From contig NZ_JBOEFX010000021.1 of the NCBI RefSeq assembly GCF_050633125.1, positions 186,001 through 250,000 on the forward strand: DNA of 64,000 nucleotides, written 5' to 3'. Positions 35,799-44,100 of this stretch are shown piece by piece; position 1 is the first letter of the stretch; each line of letters starts with the position of its first letter. Both the position numbers and the translations under genes were made by a program. Under the pieces are notes generated by a model. The model ran no database searches and was not told where the DNA came from. It was given only the letters and a program-made list of their open reading frames with translations. Origin of the DNA: Lewinella sp050633125 (lineage in GTDB: Bacteria; Bacteroidota; Bacteroidia; Chitinophagales; Saprospiraceae).

Positions 35799-37049
35799 TT
35801 ACTTATTCCCTTCTGAAGCTCTTTGCTGCTTCTTTGGCCCGAAAAACACCACAAATACCACCCATCCTAAGAAGATTAATCCACTCCCGACCCAGATAGG
35901 CATCGACGTATTGATGGTGATGAGGTAGCCCCCGATAAGTGGTGGAATAAGCTGGCCTAGCGACTGCATCGACTGGTTGATACCCAAGATTTCGCCTTGC
36001 TGGTCTTCATTGGCTTGCATAGAAATAGTCGCTGTCAGATTAGGTGAAGTGATCCCTTGGGCCAGTGCTACGAAAGGATTGAGGGCATATAGTAACAAGT
36101 CGTTATTAGGGATTAAAATTAGGATCAAGGAGGCACTGAGGCCCAGAATGGAATAGGTCAGGATTTGCTGCGGAGGGTAACGCTTGCTGAGTCTGGGAAC
36201 AACAACGCCCTGTGTAATGGCTAACCAGACACCTACCCAGCCAAAGAGCAGGCCAATGCTTTTTTCGGAATACGCAAAGTCCTGGATCAGGTAAACGGCA
36301 AAAAACTGTGTAAAAAAGGTGAAGCCCAATGATAAAAGTAGCACGACGGTGAAAATCCGCCGTAGGTTGGGGCTGCCAAACGAAAGCGCCAGGTTGCGAA
36401 AACCGGTGAGTAGATTAATTTTTGTCTCTCGCCGTTTCTTGAGCGTCTCAGGGAAGGCGACGATCACAAAGATGACGTTGAGTAAGGTGAGGACTGCCGT
36501 AAACCAAAAGGGCGTGGCAGCAGAAAACCAGGAAACGACGGTGTCGTCCGCTAGAATCCCTCCAATAGTAGGGCCGAGGATAAAACCCAATCCAAAAGCC
36601 ATACCTACTAAACCAAAGTTCTTGGCCTTGCTGCTGTTGTCGCTTAAATCTGCGATACTGGACAGGATGACCGCAATATTTCCTCCGGTAAAACCTGGAA
36701 GCATCCGCGAGAAAAACAGTAACGGCAGGTTTTGCCAATAAATGGCCAGTGCCAGTAGGATGTAACCAATCATGGTTCCCGTTTGGGAAACCAACAAGAC
36801 GGGTTTTCGCCCGTACCGATCTGATAAACTGCCGAGCATTGGCGCACCAAAAAATTGTAAAAGAGGGAAAACAGCGAGCAGTGCTCCGTATAACAACGAG
36901 CGTTGGTCGGCACTAAAAGCATTGGAAACAATGCTCGTTTCGGGATCAAAAAATAAAGCGGGTAATACCGGGATAATGATCCCTACCCCCAACATATCGA
37001 TAAACACCGTCAAAAAAATGGTAACCAACGGTGAGCGGTTATTCTTCAT
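35799..37049 (-). CDS. MFS transporter, TetA-like (drug:H+ antiporter-1) family
   Basis: A 416-residue, 12-helix exporter. Motif A of the major facilitator superfamily appears as GSLSDRYGRKPVLL after helix 2, and FPLLQFFGAPMLG, RMLPGFTGGNIAV and GLGFILGPTIGGIL are typical of the TetA/multidrug branch. It would expel a small molecule across the inner membrane using the proton gradient. Resistance to tetracycline cannot be concluded from sequence. The gene is 43 bases after the acyltransferase gene in the same direction. Confidence 0.9.
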   Translation of the reverse strand: MKNNRSPLVTIFLTVFIDMLGVGIIIPVLPALFFDPETSIVSNAFSADQRSLLYGALLAVFPLLQFFGAPMLGSLSDRYGRKPVLLVSQTGTMIGYILLALAIYWQNLPLLFFSRMLPGFTGGNIAVILSSIADLSDNSSKAKNFGLVGMAFGLGFILGPTIGGILADDTVVSWFSAATPFWFTAVLTLLNVIFVIVAFPETLKKRRETKINLLTGFRNLALSFGSPNLRRIFTVVLLLSLGFTFFTQFFAVYLIQDFAYSEKSIGLLFGWVGVWLAITQGVVVPRLSKRYPPQQILTYSILGLSASLILILIPNNDLLLYALNPFVALAQGITSPNLTATISMQANEDQQGEILGINQSMQSLGQLIPPLIGGYLITINTSMPIWVGSGLIFLGWVVFVVFFGPKKQQRASEGNK

Positions 37050-37092
37050 GTAAAATTAGCTGAGTTTTGTCGGGAGGTGACGTTGTCGGAAA

Positions 37093-38367
37093 CTACTCTT
37101 TTGTTCTTCCTGCCAGTACTTTTACCAAGGGAAGCAACCAGCTAGGGCTGGTTTCCAGGCGGTCTTCCCATCGGTCAGCGATTTGCTCACGGAGCCTTGG
37201 CCAATTTCTTTTGTGCCAAACGAGCGACAGGCGATATTGTCGGGTGATCCAAGTAGGAATTTGTTCGTAAACAAAATGGCGGATGACCTCAATGTGCTGA
37301 ATGAATTTGATGTGTGCATAGACGAAAACAGCAGCACCTACGATACAAGTCATTGGATCAAGGCTACGGTAGCCGACCATTTGTGATATCCCTACTCCCA
37401 GCCACGTTCCGTAAAGGATAACGTAGTGGGCGCCATAGATGGTTAAGGTTTCGCTCCCTATTTTGGTTATCAAACGAGGAATGGCACCGATCCTTGGGAT
37501 GGCCCACATGAACAGTGACATGGCAATAAATACGTGACCTAACCGCCAAAAAAGGTAGTTGTTGTTAAATAACACGGGTAGATAATGCCAGCCGGTAAGC
37601 TCGTAGAGGTTTACCAGCATTTGCCATGAGCCCAATGTGAGAGTAACACCAAAGGCCATGAGCAAGGCAGGAAACCAGTGCGTAAACGCCCATTGTGATT
37701 TTTTGCTCAAAGCATATCCTAGTGCGCCACCAAAAAAGGCAAAGCCCAGCCAGGGAACCATCGTAAAGTTGGAACCCAAGTCTCTGGTAAAGTAATGGGC
37801 AAATACGACAGGTAAATGATCCCAAGTATTTTCGGTAAAGAAGGGATCAATAAGGAAAGTACCCACACCAAAGACAATCATCCAAGTTGCTAGTGAACCT
37901 CCTAATAGTTCGCGTATGCCACATACCGCAATGAGGGCGATCAAGGCTAAGCCAATGATGTGTAGCACATCTACCGCCAAAATCCAGGGGCTGAAGTAGC
38001 CAAAGAGGAGGCCAGGGAAATTCACCTTCAGTAGGTAGCCGATCCCCAAGAGGAATAAGCCCCGTCGTAATCCTTTTTTGACCCTTTTGTTTCCTTTTAG
38101 TGGTCGGCCGTCTTTTAAAAGAAGGTACGTAAACACCAAGCCTGTAACAGTAAAGAAAATGGGGGCAGTCATTCCACGCATAAACGACCACAAGGTAAAC
38201 AGCGTAGAATCGGCACTCCGGTAGGACTCTGCTAATAGCGTATCCACAAAGTGTCCTTGCAACATCATCAGGATGGCATAGGCTCGCAAGACATCGATAA
38301 AGACAATCCTGCTTTTGTTAAGCGGTGTTGTTGGCAGATGCTCCAATGGCAAAAGTGAATTATTCAA
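37093..38367 (-). CDS. HGSNAT-like / DUF1624-family membrane acyltransferase
   Basis: A 424-residue protein with about 10 membrane helices. The N-terminal IVFIDVLRAYAILMMLQGHFVDTLL and FTLWSFMRGMTAPIFFTVTGLVFTYLL carry the conserved Asp and His typical of the heparan-alpha-glucosaminide N-acetyltransferase-like/DUF1624 group, which moves acyl groups across a membrane to a sugar or other acceptor. The start codon appears to be TTG (38365-38367): the preceding codon is a stop and no ATG occurs before the conserved region. A TAnnTTTG element is 70 bases upstream. Confidence 0.8.
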   Translation of the reverse strand: MNNSLLPLEHLPTTPLNKSRIVFIDVLRAYAILMMLQGHFVDTLLAESYRSADSTLFTLWSFMRGMTAPIFFTVTGLVFTYLLLKDGRPLKGNKRVKKGLRRGLFLLGIGYLLKVNFPGLLFGYFSPWILAVDVLHIIGLALIALIAVCGIRELLGGSLATWMIVFGVGTFLIDPFFTENTWDHLPVVFAHYFTRDLGSNFTMVPWLGFAFFGGALGYALSKKSQWAFTHWFPALLMAFGVTLTLGSWQMLVNLYELTGWHYLPVLFNNNYLFWRLGHVFIAMSLFMWAIPRIGAIPRLITKIGSETLTIYGAHYVILYGTWLGVGISQMVGYRSLDPMTCIVGAAVFVYAHIKFIQHIEVIRHFVYEQIPTWITRQYRLSLVWHKRNWPRLREQIADRWEDRLETSPSWLLPLVKVLAGRTKE

Positions 38368-38436
38368 TTAAGGGAGTTAGCAAAAAAATATTGAATAGTT
38401 AAGTAACGTGTCCGGGTGTGTTGGGATTAACAAGCG

Positions 38437-38444
38437 CAAAGTTA
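38437..38444 (-). promoter_or_regulatory. -7 element for the acyltransferase gene
   Basis: The minus strand reads TAacTTTG, a full TAnnTTTG, about 70 bases before the TTG start. Confidence 0.5.
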
Positions 38445-38610
38445 CGGGAAAATTTTATTTGGCGCTGCTAATTTTTTGATTTTCAGCAGCTACGTACCCA
38501 AAGCCGAAAGATTATTATTGTTTTTTTTACACTCCGCAGTCTATTTCTTATACAAGAAAATGCATGTTATAAAATTTCATTTGGTAAAAGTAAAATTCGC
38601 CAATAGGCGA

Positions 38611-38650
38611 AAAAAAGAACAGAGATCAGGAGCACCATCCTGACCTCTGT
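38611..38650 (-). terminator. intrinsic terminator of the small gene at 38674
   Basis: ACAGAG-TCAGGA arms (38619-38631 and 38638-38650) form a 13-base stem with one mismatch; on the minus strand it is followed by TTCTTTTTTT, a classical terminator tail. Confidence 0.85.
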
Positions 38651-38673
38651 GAGCATCTCTGTTTCTGGCTGCT

Positions 38674-38964
38674 CTATGAATAACTAGTTGTATTCTCCGC
38701 AAGCGTATTACCATCTTGTTGGACAGTAACTTTTATTTGGGTCTCATCGGCTTTACGGATAAAAAGGCCTGTGTTGGTCGTTCGTGTGCCTCCGGGAGCT
38801 TGTTCTAAAGGCAAGATATCGACCGTGATTTCTCGGGTATTACTGCCCTCAGGGAGGCTAATACTGGTCACTGCTAAGAAATGGCCCTTAGGCACATCGG
38901 TCACAGTAATATCATCATCATAACTGTTGTCGTTGACGTGATTGATTTGCTGAGAAACGTTCAT
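38674..38964 (-). CDS. small cytosolic protein of unknown function
   Basis: A 96-residue protein without signal peptide or membrane segment, beta-rich: HFLAVTSISLPEGSNTREITVDILPLEQ and TQIKVTVQQDGNTLAENTTSY. No family is recognised. It has its own strong terminator and starts about 150 bases from the divergent conflict-type operon, so its promoter lies in the same intergenic region. A link with that operon is possible but rests on position only. Confidence 0.6.
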   Translation of the reverse strand: MNVSQQINHVNDNSYDDDITVTDVPKGHFLAVTSISLPEGSNTREITVDILPLEQAPGGTRTTNTGLFIRKADETQIKVTVQQDGNTLAENTTSYS

Positions 38965-39116
38965 AAATATGGGTTTAAAAAAATGAATAATTCCTAAATA
39001 TACTGATAGCTAAAGCCGTTTACAAAAAAGCTAAATGAAAAATAGTGTCTATCAGGTTTAGGCAGCTTCAAAATGTAAAATCGTATCTTGAGCCTTCTGG
39101 TATCCTTAAATTAACT

Positions 39117-40208
39117 ATGCAAGCACTCCAACAAGTCGGTCAATTACTAGTGGAAAGCAAACCACTGCCGGCGCTGGAACAACTCCTTGCTTGGGCAAGA
39201 GAACAGTTGCCTGAGATGGTTAATGACATCGAGCTACAGATGTCTAGGGTAAATCTCGTTGTCCAGAATTTCCAGCAAGGCCTTATGACCATGTCTGACT
39301 ACCAGACGAATCTTCTTCAGATCAATAGCGGTATCCTTTACCTGCTGGATGAGTGTAAGAAGAGTGTAGGGGCCAGTACGACTGATGCCGGAGGGGCTGC
39401 CCTGCACGAGTACCATGCCTACACTTGCGACCGAGTAGCCCATAGCGATACCTTTCGTCAGTTGTTTGGTGAGCAGAAACAGCCTGTACAGTTTTATTTT
39501 CTTTACGGAGGTGATCTGCAATCTCACGAAGGGCTTTTTCGGCGTATTTCCTACGACCTGGAAGGGCGATTACAGGATTATCTCAACCCGGAATTAAAAA
39601 CCAATATCCAGTCGCTACAACTAGAGATGACGTTTGAGTTTAGTCGTCAACTGGAGCACTATAAGCAAAATATTCTGCGAAGTTTCTTCTCTATGCTGGG
39701 CCTGCCTCCCAACGAGCATGAGCCATTGCTGGAGAAAGACCTGACGTATGCCCTAGAGCGTAGCCCGCGCCTGCAAAATCTGAAACCAACCGATTACGTG
39801 TGTGTATTTTTGCACATTAGTCAATACGACTGGGACCCCGACCTCACCCCTGCTGCTGCTAGTTGGTTTATCAAAGAGTTCTGCCAGGAAGGAAAAGTCA
39901 ATACCCCCGTAACAATCCTCTTTTTTCTTGCCATCGAATATGACGAAGAAGATGCCGACTTGAAATCTGAGATTCTCGCCGCACTGGAAATGGCAGAGCG
40001 GTTACAGCCATTACCCGAGTTAGACATGGTTGCCCAGCGCGACATTGGTCGCTGGCTGGAACATTACAAGCAAGTTTCGCCGAATTCACGTACCCGAAAA
40101 GAACTGATGAAAACTGTTTTTGGCAATAGCCGAGAACACTACATGGAAGATGTAGAACTGGAATTGAAAAAGATCATTGATCAGTATAATAATAACATCG
40201 TGCAATGA
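39117..40208 (+). CDS. EAD11-like plus inactive-STAND-like (iSTAND) protein
   Basis: I chose the ATG at 39117; a GTG 24 codons earlier would add a stretch unlike the family. Residues 1 to about 80 resemble effector-associated domain 11: ALQQVGQLLVESKPLPALEQLLAW, then QMSRVNLVVQNFQQGLMTMSDYQTNLLQINSGILYLLDE. Residues about 100-360 start with CDRVAHSDTFRQLF and FYFLYGGDLQSHEGLFRRISYDLEGRL, the pattern of iSTAND domains: a STAND-like fold in which the nucleotide loop lost its GK(S/T). In conflict systems such proteins recruit partners through the EAD. The stop overlaps the start of the MoxR gene (ATGA), so the two are translationally coupled. Assignments are from memory of the families, without alignment. 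Confidence 0.7.
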   Translation: MQALQQVGQLLVESKPLPALEQLLAWAREQLPEMVNDIELQMSRVNLVVQNFQQGLMTMSDYQTNLLQINSGILYLLDECKKSVGASTTDAGGAALHEYHAYTCDRVAHSDTFRQLFGEQKQPVQFYFLYGGDLQSHEGLFRRISYDLEGRLQDYLNPELKTNIQSLQLEMTFEFSRQLEHYKQNILRSFFSMLGLPPNEHEPLLEKDLTYALERSPRLQNLKPTDYVCVFLHISQYDWDPDLTPAAASWFIKEFCQEGKVNTPVTILFFLAIEYDEEDADLKSEILAALEMAERLQPLPELDMVAQRDIGRWLEHYKQVSPNSRTRKELMKTVFGNSREHYMEDVELELKKIIDQYNNNIVQ

Positions 40209-41143
40209 GCATTCGCATTCATACCTCCGCGGTCAGCCAACCTTCGGCCGAAAAATACATCATGAGTGATGCCCTGCGCAACGCCGTAGAAGTAGCCATC
40301 GCGCTGGAACAGCCGCTGCTGCTTACCGGTGAGCCGGGCACAGGTAAAACGCGCCTGGCTTTTAAAGTCGCTGCTGATCTGGCTAGCCAGAAGAGTGATT
40401 TTAAATTTATGGGAAAGCCACTTATTTTTAATACCAAGACGACCTCCACTGCTCGTGATCTTTTTTACACTTATGACGCCTTGGCCCATTTTCAGGCGGC
40501 CAACATTGATAAAAAAGGCGGCATCAACACTTCCGAGTTTATAGAACTTCAGGCACTGGGCCGCGCGATAGCACTCACTAACCCGGATGGCCAAACCGAT
40601 GGGCGTTTTCGTGCCGATCTTGGCGATGAGGCCCGCAGCAGTGTTGTACTGATAGATGAAATAGACAAAGCGCCGCGCGATTTCCCAAATGATATTTTGG
40701 CAGAGATTGAGCGATATGAATTTCAGATCAAGGAGCAGGACAATTATTCAGTTCGCCGTGCTGGGAAGCAACGAGTGGTGGTGATCATGACAAGTAATTC
40801 AGAGAAAAACCTGCCGGATGCTTTCCTACGGCGTTGTGTTTTCTACCATATTCCCTTCCCTGATCAGGCAACCCTGTTGGCTATCGCTAAAACCCAATTG
40901 GGCGAAGCCACCAAATTTACCGATGATTTACTCAAGAGTTTGATCGAAAAATTCCGGCAAGTGCGTCAGCAAGCGGTCCGTAAACCACCGGCTACGGCCG
41001 AACTCGTAGCTTGGTTGCGTATTTTGGAGATGCGTGACATCATGAGCAAACCCTCCGGTGAGCAGAATGAATTCCTTCGCGATCACCTTTCTGTTTTGGT
41101 AAAAACCAAAGAAGACCTGGATGCCATGCAAGGCATCTTTTAG
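40205..41143 (+). CDS. MoxR-family AAA+ ATPase
   Basis: A 312-residue AAA+ protein. Walker A is GEPGTGKT (residues 42-49), Walker B VVLIDEIDKAP (147-157), sensor 1 MTSNSEKNLPDAFLRRCVFYHIPFP. The long insert between Walker A and B (about 70-140, with KTTSTARDLFYTYDALAHF) and the compact C-terminal lid place it in the MoxR group. MoxR ATPases usually work with a vWA-domain partner as chaperones or remodelers; here the partner candidate is the vWA-like region of the next gene, 6 bases downstream. It overlaps the upstream gene by 4 bases. Confidence 0.93.
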   Translation: MSIRIHTSAVSQPSAEKYIMSDALRNAVEVAIALEQPLLLTGEPGTGKTRLAFKVAADLASQKSDFKFMGKPLIFNTKTTSTARDLFYTYDALAHFQAANIDKKGGINTSEFIELQALGRAIALTNPDGQTDGRFRADLGDEARSSVVLIDEIDKAPRDFPNDILAEIERYEFQIKEQDNYSVRRAGKQRVVVIMTSNSEKNLPDAFLRRCVFYHIPFPDQATLLAIAKTQLGEATKFTDDLLKSLIEKFRQVRQQAVRKPPATAELVAWLRILEMRDIMSKPSGEQNEFLRDHLSVLVKTKEDLDAMQGIF

Positions 41144-41149
41144 AGCTTA

Positions 41150-44100
41150 ATGGCCGACCTCAAAGCGCATATTGACACCTTTCCGCTGGAGCATCTCTTC
41201 CAGCGTCTGACACTGGCGGGGTTTCACCTGAGTCCGGGTGATCGCCTGCGTGCTTTGCGTGTTTTGGGAGGCCCTGGCAAAGCTTACCTCCGTAAACCAG
41301 AACAACTTAAAGCATTGCTTGCTCCCGTTTTGGTACGTAGTGAAGCAGAACAGTTGAAGTTTTACGAAATTTTCGATCAGTACTATCGGGAAGTTTCCGC
41401 ACCACTGGAGCTGGAAGAGGTACCCGTTCGCGAAAATGACTGGTGGCGTTGGTTGCTGATTCTTCCACTTTTGGGAGGACTATGGTATGCTTATTATGCA
41501 CTCACGCAGCAGAAACCTGGCCATGAGAAATTGTCGGTATACATTGACGGCCCTGATTTTGGTGTGCCAGGGGATACGATATTGCTTAAAAACTTAAGTC
41601 GTTATTCCGGAGATAGCAGTGCCTTGAGTTGGCGATGGAGCTACGTAAATTTAGCAACTCAACAGGAAGAAGCTTTTGATACCAATCAGTTTGATTGGCC
41701 CCTGATTGTGCCTACCTTAGACAGTGGCTCTTACCTCAGGGAAATTCGCCTAGACGTTTACCATCCCGCAGAGGATACTGCTTATCAGGCAGCTTTGCCC
41801 TTTACGGTGCTTTGCCCGGAGACGCCTGCTGTTACGGGCATTTCAGGGCCACAGCAGTTGGAAGTTGGTCAACAAGTCGATTTTCGCGCTCTTTTTGAGG
41901 AAGGCGCGACAAATATTATTTCTACTACGGATGGCGACGAAGGCCTTACTGGCCAAGCATTAAACTGGGTGTTTACCTGGGAGTTTGGTGATGGCACCCA
42001 AGAAGAGGGCACTTATATGATGCAACATGAGTATGCCCAGAATGGACAATACCGAGTGCGCCTGACGGTGAGAGATACAACAGCGAAAGGCTTTTGTGTT
42101 ACCAGCCAATCATTAGAGGTAAAAGTGGGTAAAGATCAGGCGTTTTTACCCTTGTTTGAATTGCGCAAAGACAAGCTGTCAGTGCTGGCAACTTGGGGTT
42201 GGGGTTTCTATGTCATCCTGGCTTTGTTGGGCATAAGCCTACTCTATTATTGGTTGCGTTGGTTGATTCGCCGCAAGAAGCCACTTACGCCCAAACAGCA
42301 GGAAGATGCTCGCGACGAGGCCTTTTTGGCACGTTTCGCTCATAGCGATAAAGCTCCTTATTTTATTCCTTTACGCAATCAATCTTCGACGATTACCTTC
42401 TCGCCAGTGCTATTACGTCTGGCGGATGCGTTGCGCCTGAGGCAAGAAGGTTTGCGTAAAGAGATTGATGTGACCAGAACCCTGCAAGCGACGATTGATC
42501 GTGGAGGTTTCCCAGAGGTGCGCTTTCGCTTTGCGACCCAGCCCAGTGAATATTTGTGCCTGATTGATGAGCAAAGCAGGGCTAGCCACCTGGGCGAATT
42601 GTTCAAATACCTGGCGCATAACCTCGGGGCACAAGATGTACACCTTGAGGTTTACTATTACCGTAAACACCTCAGTCAGTTTTGGAATGCCTATTTCCCG
42701 AAAGGACGGACACTGGACCAATTACAACGGGCTTATCCCAACCATCGCTTGCTGGTATTCGGCGATTTGCATGAACTTATTGACCCACATGCTTCGGGGC
42801 AACCTCGCCTAAGGTTGGCAGCAGCAAGCGTATTGCGACAGTGGCCTTTGCGCCTGTTGCTCACGCCAGTACCGCCGGTCAGCTGGAGTTATCGCGAAAA
42901 ACTATTGGCTCGTATTTTTAATGTATTCGCAGCAGATGACGCAGGCCTCTCAGCAGCAGCACAGCATATTGAAAACGATGAAGAGCTGCTGCCTAATGGT
43001 GCTGCTTTTGACCGTTGGCAAAACCGGCAACAAGATCAGCGCAAAGATGCAGATACTGAACACCGCAATTGGCGACGCTGGCGGTTTATCAAAGCATACC
43101 TCGGAGCTTATGATGATGAGCTGGTAAGATGGTTCAAGGCTTTGGCGGTATTCCCAATTCCCAGTTGGGAGATGACCATTGCTATTGGAAAGGCTTTAGG
43201 CATCGACGTTACCTACGATAAGCTGTTGCAATTGGCCCGCATTCCTGTATTACAAAGTGATCGCTTCGATGAACGATTACGCAGGGAGTTGATGAAGGAA
43301 CTGAACGAAACCGATGAGCAGCGTGCTCGCGCAGCAGTACAAGCGGAATTATCGGCAGTAAAAGCCATCAGCGAAGGGTCTCATGCACATCGAGATTTGG
43401 AGACCGCCCTCGCGATTCAGGATTTCGCCCTGGCGCCTGACGACGACGATCATCGCGAAACCCTGCGCTTTTTGCTGCGACGTAATTTGCTCACACCAGC
43501 GCAGGAGGCTGATTTGGATCGAGTAGCAAAGCGCGAAACGGAAGCTGCTCAACAACCGATGAGTAAAGTCGCTACTAAAATGGCGCCTCAGGCTAAGTCG
43601 GTTCGTGATTGGTTGGAAGAAGATGTTGATTATGAACTGGATGCAGCCACTCCTGAGAAACCAGCAGATCGTAAAGATTTGAAACGTGCGCTGTGGCTCA
43701 CTGCAGCGTATGTGGTGTTATTGTTATTGGGTTGGAAGTTTGGTGCTACAGACACCCTCTACCAGCTGGCTTTCGCCGAAAAGCCAGAGCAACGTGCCCA
43801 GCGATCAGGAAAACCCTTACGCAACTACATCTTGGTCAAAGAAACAGCCGTCATAGATAGTGCAATTATTTACAATAATCAAGGCGTTGAACAAGCGCAG
43901 ATTGGAGAAGATAGAGATACCCTTGCAGCAACCTATTTTGAGCAGGCGCTAGACGCTGCAAACAACCTCATTCACGGCAATGGAGAGACGTTTAATGGCC
44001 AAACAGTGTCTTATTCTCTTGCCAATGCAAATTTGGGACGCTTGTATTTCAATGCGGCAGCAGCCAACTTGAATGCCTATTTACAAGACAGCCTGGGGCA

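Noticed and set aside
35799..37049. The MFS gene as a tetracycline-resistance determinant
   Set aside because: It belongs to the TetA-like branch by motifs, but this branch includes many exporters with other substrates and no resistance context is seen.
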